This document shows positions 1-12,304 of a DNA stretch of 64,000 nucleotides, in pieces. Both the position numbers and the translations under genes were made by a program. The number at the start of each line of letters is the position of its first letter. Positions within the stretch are counted from its first letter, which is position 1. Origin of the DNA: Diplolepis rosae. Its lineage: Eukaryota; Arthropoda; Insecta; Hymenoptera; Diplolepididae. The stretch lies in NCBI GenBank assembly GCA_030998225.1, contig JAPYXD010000752.1, positions 17,190,501 to 17,254,500 on the forward strand, given 5' to 3'. The notes beneath the pieces are model-generated. The model was not told the origin of the DNA. It saw nothing but the letters and a program-made list of their open reading frames with translations, and did not search any database.

Positions 1-765
1 TTGTAACTTTTATTTTCTTTGCTCGATCTTTAATTATGACTAATCCTAATAGGTTGATAATTTTATTAAATTAGAGGTTCAGGCATGAGAGTAGAAGCGA
101 GGATCCTTTGATAAACTTATGACTTCAATTACATTCTATGTTCTGATTTCCCTTTTACATTTGTTTAGAATCTCAACTCACATAGAAAAAAGGAGAGGGA
201 AATCAGAGAATTAAATGGGTGCTACTCAAATTCTTAAGGTTAAACGTGTTAATTAATTTGTGCTTACTAATATCTAATTTCCGTACGGCTAATGAGAATC
301 ATGTACGCAGACATCCGCTTATTGTCTAACTTTATCTATTAATGGTAATGATGGATGATGAACTAATGCTATCTTCTCTCTACAATATCGTGGCTTATAC
401 ATAAACGATCCCTAACCGCGTGACAATATTTGGATAATTAGAGATAATTCTCTCTCTTTTTCTCGGTGAAAAAGTGAAGTGAATCTGAACTTGTCTAAAG
501 AGCAGCAACCCTTTAGCCTGCTCAGAAAGCACTCCTGAGGTGTTAGCAGCTCGCTTGCGAGCCGCTGGAATGTCATTTCTCCTCCGAGCAGCCTCCCACT
601 TTGGTCCACTCGCGGAAGGTGGGGAGTCTCCCGTCTGCGCTCCGCGTAAACCCCACGATGCTGGCTACCAAGCTCTCGCGCCTACTCCGCGGTACGCGTG
701 GTTGCCCTCCGACAGGGGCTGCGTAATGGAGGCTTATAATATATGTATATACTTATATACATTTT
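1..765. other. No gene seen; GC-rich patch at about 530-730
   Basis: Mostly AT-rich, with a conspicuously GC- and CpG-rich block at about 530-730. The frames open through it give compositionally odd peptides that match nothing I recognise. It could be a fragment of a GC-rich repeat or LINE. Confidence 0.4.
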
Positions 766-848
766 TATATATGGGTCATTCCATATTAGATAAACAGGAT
801 TGAAAGTGCGCTTGCTATGTCAATCTAATGTGGAATGACCCATATATA
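766..848. repeat. Short near-perfect hairpin (MITE-like)
   Basis: Arms 766-790 and 823-847 are inverted copies around the core ATGGGTCATTCCA, with about a 32-base loop. It looks like a small MITE or foldback remnant. A hairpin RNA precursor is possible, but nothing beyond the fold supports it. Confidence 0.6.
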
Positions 849-955
849 AATATATATATACACTACCCTGCAAAAGTTTACTCATCTGTTGTTTAATGTA
901 TTGTCGAAGTGTTTTAATTTTTGTAAAAACAAGTTGAACATTTTTTTTCGATAAT

Positions 956-1486
956 GGCATGAATGTTAATAAATTTTTTTATCTGATGATTCCAAGTTGA
1001 AGGCAAAATGTTAATTTTATAAGAATATATTACAAAAAACGTTAAATTTAAATTTTTTTGTAAAACGTTAATAACTCTAAAAATAACTAACATTTTCAAA
1101 AGATTTTTGTCTCGTTTTGAAAGTAAGTTTTAATAGAATTTAGAAATATTTATGAGAATATTGATATTTTGTATTTATTCATAAAATGTATAGAGTACAG
1201 TTTTTATTTGAAATGTTACGACGTTTTTGTACCATGTTTGACCCCAGGGTAAAATCGAGGAAAAAGTTCTGAAAATATCTTGAACAGTTTGTAAATTACT
1301 ATGAAAACTTACCTTTACTTGTAAAACGAGACCAAAATCTTTTGAAAAGGTTAGTTATTTTTAGAGTTATTAACGTTTTACAAAAAAATTTAAATTTAAC
1401 GTTTTTTGTAATATATTCTTATAAAATTAACATTTTGCCTTCAACTTGGGATCATTAGATAAAAAAATTTATTAACATTCATGCCT
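956..1486. repeat. Foldback element with about 180-bp arms
   Basis: The left arm (956-1135) is repeated in inverse orientation at 1305-1486 with few mismatches. Matching landmarks are GGCATGAATGTTAATAAA at the outside and TTTTGTCTCGTTTT/AAAACGAGACCAAAA at the inside. The roughly 170-bp loop has no coding potential. It is a non-autonomous inverted-repeat transposon of unknown superfamily. Confidence 0.75.
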
Positions 1487-2534
1487 TTTAGTATAAGAAC
1501 TAACAGAATACATGAACTTAGACTCTTGAGCCAGTTTACAGAATTTTGAAAGCTTTATTTTAGTCCCGCGAACAATTTTTACAATAATCAATGCCTATTG
1601 AGGATTTGACTACATAAACATCAGTTAGTGTTTTGATATTTTGTTCAGAATGATAAATTATAAAGTTTAGCTTCTAAGATATTTCAAACTATTATTACAT
1701 TATTATGTATGTACTTTTGCTACTGCAACTTATAAGTAACATAAATACCTACACAATTTTAGTTCTTAAATCCTTTATCTTTCCCACTTGCTTTATTTTT
1801 GAGTTTTCCTGAAAAAGAAAAAAAAACCATTTCACAAAGTAAACTTATCTTTTAAAAAATATAATTTAAAGTTAAATAAAAAATACTTATCTGAATTTCC
1901 CGTAAATTTAAAAATTTTTATTTTTTTTTTTTTAACTTAATTTGAAGTGAGTATATATTTTTCTGAAAATTTAAAACATATTATTGTAATTGAAAATTTT
2001 ATATTAAAAAAATATTCAATATTTTTCATCATAGAGATTTAAAATCTTACCATTCTCCATGCCGTAACAATCTTTTAGAGCAACAAAGCTCTTTATTTGT
2101 TTAAAATTTATTATTTTTATCACACACTACAAAGGTGAGCTTCTTGCTGTCAAACTTGGTTCCAATTTTCAACTATTTACACTTGTGTGTCTGAATAATA
2201 AATTCACTCACTGTTTAAAATTCTACCCCACTTTCGCTAATATTTTTAAAACATGACACTTTTAATTTTAATATTTTTTCAAAAATTACATTCGAAAACC
2301 TAACCTGTACCATATTTAAAATTAAGTATGGACAGGTTTCACTATTACCGACCTAGAAAAAAGCGAACAGACATGCGCAAGACATGCACGACCTCTTTCG
2401 AGCTGGCGCGAATTTAAAAAAAACGCCTGAAAAAGATCTTTTCGAATAGCGAAAGTGCATGTTGGGCGGTATCTCGTATACTAAACTACTCCCAATTATA
2501 TTCCCTATTCTGCAACCCACTCGTGCCCACCCTG
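1487..2534. other. AT-rich stretch without recognisable feature
   Basis: Homopolymer-rich AT DNA. The last 200 bases are richer in GC and lead into the large foldback that follows. No ORF or RNA fold I can defend. Confidence 0.4.
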
Positions 2535-4246
2535 TATATGGTGTGTTCCATGGCAAATCGGACGGTTTCAGAACTCCATGTTTCCGATTTACTTGAAATT
2601 TTAAGGATTGATAGACTAACACAAGTAATGAAGAAACCCAAAATTTGAAATTTTTTCATACATTATTTAAAAAGTTATGGGATAAACAAAAAAAAAATAT
2701 TTTTTTTCTTTTACAATTATTTAAAAACTGAAACTAGGAAAAATTCTGAAAAAAATTACTCAAACGTATCATTAGATGGCCGATGTAGTAGTATTTTTTG
2801 GAAAAAATTTTATTTTAAATTTAATAATAAAAAAAATGTTTTTTTCAAACAAATTGATTATTTGAAAAAACGCCATCTTTGAAAAATCTGAAAAAATTCA
2901 TAGTGATATCCCCAAGTTTTACACAAATTTTAGGTATATAATTAAGGTGCGCACTCGAAAATTGTGTGAAATATGAATTTTTTTGTAAAGTGATGCGCGT
3001 GAAATCACGATCTTTGATCGACGGTGTCAAGCGCAAGTTCCACTAATGTTCTATTACTATATGCTTTTTCGAGAATGTTACTATCAGAAAGTGATGGGAA
3101 GTGATTATTAATTTTCTAATTATCGCTTTATACTCATAACATATGAATGATGTAATGAGTTTTATGATTATATATATAAATTGTCATTAGTCATTAGCCG
3201 ATTTCTGATAATTTTGACAATTAAGAAAGAAAACATAAATGCTAGGTGGAACAAATCTTATTATTTTCTATCCTTCTTCTAAAACTTCATCTTTCCTAAG
3301 ACTTATCCTGTATCTGTTGCAAAGGAGTGCTTTTTTTTTAACATCTTTGAATTTATTGAGAAAATGCTCTGGGAATGCCCTCAAACTGCTTTCATTTGAA
3401 TCTGCGAGTATAAGTATATTTTAATTTGTATTGAGAGTGAAAATCACGTAATATTCACTGACGGTTTTTGTTTTTGTATGGATTACAACAATGTTTCCTT
3501 TTTTGTTGAATCATGTCAACTGCTCTTTGAAAATAAAGTCTCGTGGATTTTTTACCAACTAATTTATTTTCATGACAATAAAAAAAATTCTTTTTTTGAT
3601 AATTTATATACAATCATAAACTCATTACATTATTCATATGTTATGTGTATAAAGCGATAATGAAACAATTAATAATCACTTCCCATCATTTTTCGATAAT
3701 AAAGTTCTCGAAATAGTAGACAGTAATATAACAGTAGTGGAACTTGCGCTCGACGCCGTCGATCGAAGATCGTGATTCCACGTGCATCACTTTACTAAAA
3801 AATTCATATTTCACACAATTTTCGAGTGCGCACCTTAATTATATACCTAAAATTTGTGTAATACTTGGAGATATCACTGTGAAGTTTTTCAGATTTTCCA
3901 AAGATGGCGCTTGTTCAAAAAATCAATTTGTTTGAAAAAAACATTGTTTTTATTATTAAATTTGAAGTAAATTTTTTTACAAAAAATACTACTACATCGG
4001 CCATCTAATGATACGTTTGTGTAATTTTTTTCAGAATTTGTCCTAGTTTCAGTTTTTAAATAATTGAAAAAGAACAAAAATATTTTTTTTTTTCGTTTAT
4101 TCCATAACTTTTCAAATAATACATGAAATAATCTCAAATTTTGGGTTTCTTCATTATTTATGTTAGTCTATCAATCCTTAAAATTTCAAGTAAATCGGAA
4201 ACATGGAGTCTTGAACCCGTTCAATTTGCCATGGAACACGCCATAT
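2535..4246. repeat. Large foldback element, arms about 650 bp
   Basis: The left arm (about 2535-3190) recurs inverted at about 3597-4246. Paired landmarks are GTGTTCCATGGCAAAT with ATTTGCCATGGAACAC at the outside, GGCCGATGTAGTAG with its complement in the middle, and TAATCACTTCCCATCA near the inside. Divergence between arms is visibly over 5% with indels, so it is not recent. The central 400 bp (3190-3597) is unique here and encodes nothing convincing. Short ORFs in the arms are palindrome artefacts. Confidence 0.8.
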
Positions 4247-4573
4247 ATATATATATAATCGTATTGTTTCTGCATGGGAAAAAGAAGTTTGAAAAAAAAT
4301 GTTATGAATAACCTTAACACTAAGTCAACAATTCATTCGAAACGACACATAATTTTCCCAGCTTTCCATTTAATGTATTTTATTTTCCTAATTAAAAATA
4401 CCAATGTCGAATAAGAAAAAAGTATATTAACAGTTTTGGTCCTAGGGGTCATTTGACAAAAAATGGTCGAAAACCGCTAAACAGTACGATAGCGCTTGTC
4501 TTTATTAATTACGAAGAGGATCGACACAAAATCTGAAGAGCGTGATCGCGCTGCTTGGGACTCAAACGGTTAA

Positions 4574-5817
4574 TATCCCTGCTTAAAAACCGTTAAAACC
4601 ATGGTTGGAACCGGGTAAAACGCGATTTAGAACTCGGGTAGGTTCCTATCATAAGCTCTGACACTTTATCCGGACCTACCTGGGTTCTTTCGGGAAATTG
4701 TAATATAATTGTGGAATGCTATCCGGGTGTAAACGAGTTCTACATGGATAATTGGTACACAAATTATATCATTTCAATTGGGAAATGAGACCTAACAGGT
4801 TATACCTGGCTACAGCCCGGGATTAGTATGTGAACATTATTCTTCCAACGTGCACTTTGGGTGTTTAAAAGGGTCGAACGTGATTATATCAGGTATCTAA
4901 GGAATCAAAGGTGTGGGCGTGTATTAGGGTCTAAACGGTCCTTAGCGGGGACATAGATAGACAAATTTAGTCAAAGTGCACTCTGGGTATCTGAACGGAT
5001 CTACTGTGGTTCTATCAGGGATATCTCGAATCGACAGTATGGGCGTCTAACAGAATCTCAATGGGTTATAGCGGGGACATAGATTGACAAATTTTGTCAA
5101 GTGTGCTCTGGGTGTCTAAAAGGGCCTAGCGTAGTTCTAGCAGGAATCCCATGAATCGAAGGTATAGGCGTGTAGCGGGGTCTAAGCGGGTCATAGGGGG
5201 AAAATAGATTGACAAATTGGGCTGCGCTCTGGTTGTCTAAACGGGTCTACTGTGGTTCTATCAAGGATCTCTTGAATCGAAAGTACGGGCGTCTAACAGG
5301 GTCTGAGCGGGTCATATCAGGGACATAGATTGACAAATTTGGTCAAGTGCGCCCTGCGTGTCTAAAGGGACCTAGCGTAGCAATGTTTGGTTCCGTATAG
5401 AACCTTGTTGTGGACGTACAGAACCTTTATTAGGGCCGGATACGTCTTGCTTAACACCCATTTAAGACCATATACGCAGAAAAATTTCAGGGCCCGCATA
5501 AAACCCATATAAAACCCTTTAAAGTCCTTCTTAGAACCTGCTTGACACCCATATAGAACCTCATTAGCGTACAATTTTTTGAACCATCTAGAACCCTTCT
5601 TAGGGTCGGGTACAACCTGGTTCCAACCCGTGTAGAACTCGAAAATCGTACGATTTTTGTACCCATTTAGAACCCTTTAGAATCCTTCTTAGGACCGGAT
5701 AAAACCCGGGGCAGGACCCATTTACAAGAACCGTGTACAACTCTGTTTACACCCAGGTAGAAACTCATGTTCTAACAGGGTTCTATCGGGTTCTAACGGT
5801 TTTTTTAAGCAGGGATA
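4574..5817. mobile_element. TIR element with internal 125-bp tandem repeats
   Basis: The ends are inverted copies: TATCCCTGCTTAAAAACCGT on the left matches GGTTTTTTTAAGCAGGGATA on the right. The flanks are TTAA on the left and TTAT on the right, so the target duplication is uncertain. The left half carries about four tandem copies of a unit near 125 bp, marked by TAGATTGACAAAT-type blocks near 4955, 5081, 5206 and 5327. The right half is built of degenerate pieces related to the complement of GGGTTCTAAACGGG. No transposase is present, so the element is non-autonomous. Confidence 0.65.
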
Positions 5818-6229
5818 TTATTACATCCTCATCATATGAGAAGGGATTGGTTTTACATAAAATATGACTCTTCAAATTTTCATAGAATCTCGACGTTTTG
5901 AGATCCGCTGAGTGAGAAAAAATTTTTTTTACAGTGGTGTCCGTCTGTTTGTCGTTTGCGCTTCTGAATTTCCACTAAAATTATTTACATCGTCTGGTGC
6001 GATTACTAGATTCAAATTTCTTCTTTTTTAAGGTTTTACCCCATTTTTATAGTCTTCTTGTTAATTTCTTGTAAAAATATTTTTGGTAGTCATTTTTTCA
6101 TGAGAAGTCATAAAAATATCGTTATCATGAACTTATAAATGTCTTGAATCATCTTCGTTATTATCAATAGGGTTTCTTGAGGGAGCGTCTGCATTGATAT
6201 TCATTTTTCCAGCTGCATCAAATTCAAAA
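5818..6229. other. No gene seen
   Basis: AT-rich intergenic DNA between the TIR element and the Gypsy remnant. Nothing supportable in it. Confidence 0.4.
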
Positions 6230-6712
6230 TAAAGTCAAGATTCGTTTATTGCAAGACGAGAGGGGCTCCCACTATCGCAACTATCGGTAAGGTTGGTTTT
6301 CAGAGCATGCAGTGGAGTGGTTGTCCCCCCAACCACTATGTTGCATATATGGCAAAGGTAGGAATTAACGCAAAGCTCGGGCCTTGCAGTAGACGAGTCT
6401 TGCAATAAACTAGTCTTAATTAACTGTAAATCAAAATCATATTCTGCAAGTTCCAATCTCCAACGTGAAACTTGTGAACAAGGGTCTTTAGAATTTTTAA
6501 AACAAACTAAAGGTATATGATAATGACCGTGGGTTGTAGAAAATGCGGTTTTATGATCCTAGTGAATTAAGTATATCATTCATAGTAGGTAGGGGATACG
6601 AATCAACAATTGTTTTTTCATCTAGTTTACGAAAATCAAGAACCATTCTCAATTTTATTTTCCCTTGAGAATCAAGTATTTTAAGAACTATCGATACTGG
6701 AGTGTTATACGG
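6230..6712 (-). pseudogene. Decayed Ty3/Gypsy pol fragment (RT plus RNase H)
   Basis: On the minus strand, 6712 to 6565 encodes a Gypsy reverse transcriptase start, with YNTPVSIVLK followed by RMVLDFRKLDEKTI and SYPLPTMNDIL. This is the palm segment before the catalytic Asp. After a stop and a large deletion, 6470-6400 reads SRWRLELAEYDFD, a hallmark of the Gypsy RNase H/connection region. The YxDD core, integrase and LTRs are absent. It may belong to the same family as the gag remnant at 10400-11400. Confidence 0.75.
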
Positions 6713-7507
6713 TGATTGTGCGGGTTTTATTATTTTATTTTATTTTTTTTTTTTGTGAACAGGATGAAATCTTTATTGTCTTGAAAAAATCGGATAGTCA
6801 TCTACAGTTGATACCTAGTGTTGTAATACGTTAGTAGCTTCAATCAAAATTATATAAATTTTCAATTGATTTATTATATTCCAGTTCTTCAGAGTCGTTT
6901 GAATTAACTATTGGAACTGATCATGTTGCTGGTATTTTATTTGTGTTTGCAAATTTTAAATGACCTTTTCTGTTATTATTTTTAAAACTGCGTCCCCTAC
7001 GTAAACTCCATCTTTGATGTGTAATCGAGGTATATATCCCTCATTTTTTCATATTTTTTATTTGAACACAAAATGGAAAATTTGCTAAATAATAACTTAA
7101 TATGATTTAAGTATTTGTGTGAATATTTTTAAAATAAGTGTTTATATGTGAAATAACAATTAAGCGACATCAGATGTAAATTTTCGTTTGATAGTTTTTA
7201 ATTCTACAATGGGGAAAACATCAGTCTCACAATACTAGTTACCAATTGACATTGCTGAAATAGTGAAAGTTACAAGTGCTTCGCGTATAATACAATACTC
7301 AGATCACTCGCAACAAGTAAGAGCGTCGAGTGTCTGCTAAACGACTGCCCGTCCGTATGACCAAAACTCTTCCGAAGAAGCTTCGCTTCTCAACGACAAC
7401 CTTTTTGTCCATAAAACATTTTGAAATTGTTTCTCATTGGCTGTTTGCGGGTGTTAGTTGAGAGAGAGAAAATCTTAAATTTTTCCACGCACAACATATG
7501 TGTCAAG
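6713..7507. other. No gene seen
   Basis: AT-rich DNA with no ORF, repeat or RNA that I can support. Confidence 0.4.
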
Positions 7508-7610
7508 TTAAGGTAGTACTGTCGGTAGGTAGCTAATCAAATGAGTACTTTTTCTCATTTGCTTCACGTAGTATCTAAATTTGTCAACGTCGCATAAGAA
7601 AGCGACTATA

Positions 7611-8548
7611 CAAGGTGCGTTCCAAAATAAACGAGACTTTTTCAAAATAGCCATTTATAGTGGCGTTATCTTCTAATGGGAGTAGGAGTTGGAAAGGTAC
7701 ATCCTTCACTGACTTTCTGTCAAAATTTCATGACCAACGGACAATTAGAAGCCGAGTTATTGCTTTATAAGGGACAGTGTGTTTATAGCATCGGTCGAAA
7801 ACTGAACTTCGGACAAAGAGCGAATATTAAGTTTTGTTTGAAACTTGGTAAAACTTTTACTGAAAGGTTTGAATTAATGAAACAAGTGTATGGTGACAAT
7901 TGTTAATTCCGTGTCAGAGTCCATGAGTGGTTTAAACGATTCAAAGAAGGTCGTGAAGACATCAAGGACGACGAACATCCCGGTCAGGAAAGTTTCATGA
8001 TTACACCAAGTAATATTGAAATTGTGCGTGAATCTATAAAAAATAAGCCAAAATCTTCTTTGCGACACATAGCAATGGAATTAAACATGTCAAAAGATTC
8101 AATTCATCGCATTTTGACCGGAAATTCGCCGTGTGAGGCCGCAATACCGTTAAAATGGCAGTTGGCACCTTTTGCACGATAATGCGCCGGCCCATCGTTC
8201 AACGCTTATCACTGATTTTTTTACCAAAAATCACATTTTATTCGTCAACCACTCACCGTATTCGCCTGATATGGCTCCCTGTGACTTTTACCTATTCGGA
8301 AAATTGCATTTGGCCATGAAAGGAAAACGTTTTGCGTTCGTAGAGACCATCCAAAAGGCTTGTACCGACATCCTGAAGGACATTCCGGTTAATGACCTGA
8401 AACACTCTTTCGAAAAGCTTTTGGATCGCGCAAAATAGTGTATCGAGGCCGGAGGGGACTATTTTGAATAAATAAACTCGAATTTATCAGAACAAAGCTC
8501 CTGTCGTTTCTTGTTTGCTCAGTCTCGTTTATTTTGGAACGCACCTTG
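7611..8548 (+). mobile_element. Defective mariner element (internally deleted)
   Basis: It is flanked by TA on both sides and has inverted termini of about 28 bp (CAAGGTGCGTTCCAAAATAA and its complement). The remaining transposase matches the mariner family. An N-terminal helix-turn-helix part carries QRANIKFCLKLGKTFTE and EWFKRFKEGREDIKDD, and a second helix follows around SLRHIAMELNMSKDSIHRI. The C-terminal catalytic part carries HDNAPAH and SPDMAPCDFYLFGKLHL. A TAA stop at 7904-7906 and a deletion near 8150-8172 remove the central part, including the first catalytic Asp region. It cannot encode active transposase. Confidence 0.9.
7778..8438 (+). pseudogene. Mariner transposase pseudogene
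   Basis: This is the coding remnant inside the 7611-8548 element. The first and second blocks share a frame but are separated by an in-frame TAA at 7904-7906. The C-terminal block (8172-8438) is in another frame and ends ...KHSFEKLLDRAK. About 130 codons between the helix-turn-helix domain and HDNAPAH are missing, judged against full mariner transposases of about 345 aa. Confidence 0.85.
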
Positions 8549-8989
8549 TACATGTGTGTATAGCAGATGACTTCTTACGATATGTGAATGGCGCGCGCTT
8601 TCACTTATTCTGTGACGTTGCCACATCTATTTAATCGCCGTTGGTTACTGGAGAAAAATTACATTTTTGCTTACTTAATTGGATTTTACTACGCTTACAC
8701 GTATCCAATTCAGATGTTTCAACTTGCAAAATGATGCTTATATTATCAATTAATGCACCAGTCATTTTTATTGAAATCTGAACGGTGGTTATGGCAGGAT
8801 TTGTAAATGCACTCGGTTTCCCATAAGGTTAGGTGTTAATCATCTCAAAATGCAATTACTAATTACTCCCCTCCAGTATACCCTAGGTCCTCAAAAATTT
8901 AACTGTATCATTTCTGGCTTAATGTTCACCAGTGATTTCAATTTTATCAATATCTGAACGTTTTTCCATTTACGATAGTACTACCTTAA

Positions 8990-9346
8990 CCCTCCGATAC
9001 CAAACATATGAGGGATTCCCTCAGTGGGGTCAGTTTTTTCAAAATAACTTCTAATTTACGCTTCACACAGTCTGGTCCATTTGAATACCTTTCCACGAAT
9101 TATTCCTGAAGTATTTGTAGCAATAAAAAATGTTCAAGTAGAATACTCATTCAATAATCAATTCTATAAACTAAAGGTAGCGTGAAATAGCTTGAGTTCT
9201 TCATTGCCACATTTTGATGATTTCGATGTTACACGTTTAGCCAAGTAGTCGCAACATTTGGTAACACTGCAGATGTTCTAACACACAGGGGAAATCCTCT
9301 AGGGCTTAGTATTCATGTGATAATTTTTAAGGTGGGTATCGGAGGG
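8990..9346. mobile_element. piggyBac-like MITE (TTAA target)
   Basis: CCCTCCGATACC at the left end is repeated inverted as GGTATCGGAGGG at the right, and TTAA stands on both sides (8986-8989 and 9347-9350). TTAA duplication with CCC-starting ends fits piggyBac. It is 357 bp and non-coding, and it shares its left TTAA with the neighbouring element. Confidence 0.75.
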
Positions 9347-9814
9347 TTAAATGGTCCTCTCTTGACTGTGACCGTGACCCTGAAAAAGGTTTGAATGTCC
9401 GACTGCACAACATGTGCAATAGATTTTATGTGCCTCAGGCACGGAAACTCGTTTTTCCGTTACAGATGAGAGTAACAGAATGTTGTGTATTCCGTTACAG
9501 AGGCATGAAATGTAAAAATTGAACTGCGTATGCGCATATAGTCTTACAGCGGAACGCAATCTTTTTCTTATTCTTCTTCTTCTCACTTTTTCTTTGTACA
9601 GCGTTAGCACCTTACTGGCAAAGCCTTGTACATTTGAACTGCGCATGCGTCTATTAGAATCCATTACTACTACACAAGATCGATAAAATCAAAATGGCCG
9701 GGACTAGTCGTGACATATCAAGTGTAATGACTAGCGCCGCAAACAACTAAAATACTAGATTAGATTCGAGTGTACGCATAAAAACTCGTATCCGCACCAA
9801 AGTCACATAAAATA

Positions 9815-9998
9815 GAAAACGTGCCAATGCACACAATTCGGGAAATTGCGAGACGCGCGACAATGCTCGCAGGACTGATCGCGCCTCGGCCTCGTCTCGG
9901 CTTCGTCTCGGCTACGTCTCGACTACACCTTGGCTTCGATCTCCTGCGAGCATTGTCGCTCGTCACGCAATAACCCTCATTGTGTGCCTAGGCACGTA
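9815..9998. repeat. GC-rich foldback with short CTCGTCTCGGCT repeats
   Basis: Arms 9818-9877 and 9936-9997 pair: ACGTGCC...GCACACAAT at the outside and CAATGCTCGCAGGA at the inside. Between them, 9886-9940 is a short imperfect tandem array of a 12-base unit close to CTCGTCTCGGCT. A MITE is the simplest reading. Confidence 0.6.
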
Positions 9999-10399
9999 AT
10001 ATAGTATACTATCCTGTTCCTCGCAAACTATTTTTTCTACATGCACCTTTAATACATGCTATAACAATAAGGCAAAATTCTGCAGGAATAAGTTTATGCT
10101 GGCAAAGGGAAATTCAAACTCCTTACCCTTTTATTGTACACTTTAAATATAGGAGATTTATGGTTTTATTTTTGAGGTTCGAATTCCTTACGGTTTGAAA
10201 TATGATGTGGTATATTATAATAGAACAATTTTTTACTGTTAAATTTATAAATGGATGTAAGATTTCAAATAGAATCTTTATATGTTAAGACAAAACTTAT
10301 AGGATTTAACAAATTTATCATTACTAGTTCTCTGGCCATTAAAATTAATATATCTTTGTTGATGAAGATTTTAAAAAACTTGTTGCTTAATAGGAACAT

Positions 10400-11400
10400 T
10401 ATATGTAAACATTTTTCAGTTGAATGACTTAGTTTTTTACAAATAAGATAAATAATTTTATCTTTGCTTGCTAAAATAAACCGATTAATTTTACTTTCTT
10501 CATTATCAATTGGTCCGTCAGTTTTTAAATATTCTGTATTTTTATTTCTTCATAATGCAGAATTTGCGGCCAATTTCTGTTTAATATGAATACTGTCGTT
10601 AATAACTTCCCTAAATGTATCCTTTTCCTCAACAGAGATTTCTAATTTAGGACGCAGACCGCGTATAATAGTTGATTATGCACCAAGGGTGGTACGCACT
10701 TCTTTATAGCCGAGCGTGATGTTTGTTGGACGACTCGTCCAATAATCACGCGAGCCTAAAGATGTACTCTACCCACTGTCGTGCACACGCGACCATGTAA
10801 CACAAAAGCGCGTTATGGGCTCATAGATAAAATTAGCAAAGTGAGGTTATGAAGGTTGACTTGGGACTTTTTGAGTTGACACAGAGATGGCGTCATGAGG
10901 AGGGCAATTATTATTCATTATAGCCCTAATTCCAGGGAAATAATGATAATAGCCCTGGCTTCTATAAACGGCAGTTTACCACTTACAAAATAGGTGGAGT
11001 TAAGTGTCCATAACCAGCATGTGTTACATAAAACAATAAATTACATCTCTTTCAAGATTTTGTTTAAAATAATTATCTAACCAACCGTCATTATTAAGTC
11101 TGTGAGCCTCTTCAATTTTGCTAGTGATTCCTTTAATTCTAGTGGCATAGGAAATTTCGATTTTTTTTTTTCACCAGATAAATCTATTACCTAATTCTCC
11201 CTGCAACTGATAAACGCTTTTTGCGGGGGCATATGCTCTTTGAACCTTTTCAATTAATTCTTCTAGTATCGTATAGGCTGAGCGAAAAGTGTAGATTGTG
11301 TACCAAGGGCGGATAGTTGGAGGCCAATATTTGCCTTGCATAGTGCGGCTGATTCAATTCTTTCTAAAATGTCACTTTCCCTGATTTTTTTCTCTTAGAA
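10400..11400 (-). pseudogene. Decayed Ty3/Gypsy gag, split by a 350-bp insertion
   Basis: The minus strand reads a Gag-like sequence. It starts near 11290 with LEELIEKVQRAYAP, passes AKSVYQLQGELGNRFIW and ends at RDVIYCF (about 11035). It resumes near 10683 with IIRGLRPKLEISVEEKDTFR, then IHIKQKLAANSAL. Near 10450 comes CKKLSHSTEKC, a worn zinc knuckle of the C-x2-C-x3-GH-x4-C type. Stops and frameshifts are present. The two halves join almost exactly at CF/IRGLRP across an unrelated segment (about 10683-11033). I assign it to Gypsy by the 'IRGL-P-L' Gag motif. Confidence 0.65.
10683..11033. mobile_element. Unidentified insertion inside Gypsy gag
   Basis: A block of about 350 bp interrupts the gag coding sequence and is more GC-rich than its surroundings. 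No clear inverted ends, target duplication or coding sequence could be seen. It could be a SINE or MITE fragment. Confidence 0.4.
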
Positions 11401-11546
11401 TGATGAAATAAGAAATCCACTTAAAATTCAATTTTTTGGAAACTGTGATTAAAATGTGAGCATTCGAGGGTTAACCTAATACTGAAACAAAAATCTAGAA
11501 CTATCATGGATTGTTCAAAAACATTTGTAACAGCGTTCCGTAACTG

Positions 11547-12132
11547 CCCTAGCGAACTGGCTGAACGATAGCTTTACGCAGTAGCGTAACATTATCGTAA
11601 AGTTATCGTAAAGTAGCATTATAACTCATGAATGAGGCAAAATAAATATTCAAAATGTTTTTATCCTTATTCTACGTTTTAAAATAACGTTAACTGGTAA
11701 TTGAAATATGCAATAATTTTATTTATTTACGCTAAAAATTAAAAAAATATAATACCTGTCATTGAAGGCAGTGCAGTGGTTCACCTTTCGTGGAACTTCT
11801 CCGTTAAAGTTAACCATTGGTTGGAGTGAGACACAACTATACTTTCATCTCAATCTAACAAATAGTCAATCCTGACGGTGAAGACATGGAAAGTGATGAA
11901 CCACTGCACTGCCTTCAATGACAGGTATTATGTTTTTTTAATTTTTAGCGTAAACAAATAAAATTATTGCATATTTCAATTACCAGTTAACGTTATTTTT
12001 AACGTAGAATAAGGATAAAAACATTTTGAATGTTTATTTTGCCTCATTCATGAGTTATAATGCTACTTTACGATAGCTTTACGATAGCTTTAAGCTACAG
12101 CGTAAAGCTAGCGTTCAGCCAGTTCGCTAGGG
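11547..12132. mobile_element. Palindromic MITE, CCCTAGCG-ended family (586 bp)
   Basis: The element is a near-perfect palindrome. CCCTAGCGAACTGGCTGAAC at the left is mirrored by GTTCAGCCAGTTCGCTAGGG at the right. Arms of roughly 270 bp meet at a centre rich in CAATCC/GGTTGG. Both arms carry CTGTCATTGAAGGCAGTGCA. The flanks CGTAACTG and TGTTACTG resemble an imperfect 8-bp duplication. Confidence 0.85.
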
Positions 12133-12304
12133 TGTTACTGAACGTTTTTGAAATAGTGTGTCATAGCGTTGTAAAAGAGCTGCATATTCTGTACCATGAC
12201 ACAGTTAGAAAAATATTTAGGTAATCTAACCAAAATTTAGTTAGATCATGCAAAGGAATTGTTTACTATGCGATTGACTAAATTTTTGGTTCTTCAACTG
12301 ATGA

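Larger units (their letters stand above)
7512..8985. mobile_element. TTAA-flanked foldback MITE, split by a mariner
   Basis: TTAA (7508-7511) is followed by GGTAGTACTGTCG. The right end is the complement, CGATAGTACTACC, followed by TTAA (8986-8989). Just inside, TTGTCAACGTCGCATAAG pairs with CTTATTCTGTGACGTTGCC, so the original element was palindromic. The mariner at 7611-8548 sits near its centre. TTAA duplication is typical of piggyBac-like transposition, though the GG start is not the usual CCC. Related termini occur at 42532-43846 and 59140-59772. Confidence 0.65.

Noticed and set aside
3744..3935. ORF in the right foldback arm that resembles one at 2845-3036
   Set aside because: Both are the same inverted arm read in opposite directions; similarity reflects the palindrome, not a gene family.
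4830..5385. CRISPR-like array
   Set aside because: The repeat unit is about 125 bp with no unique spacers, in a eukaryotic context.
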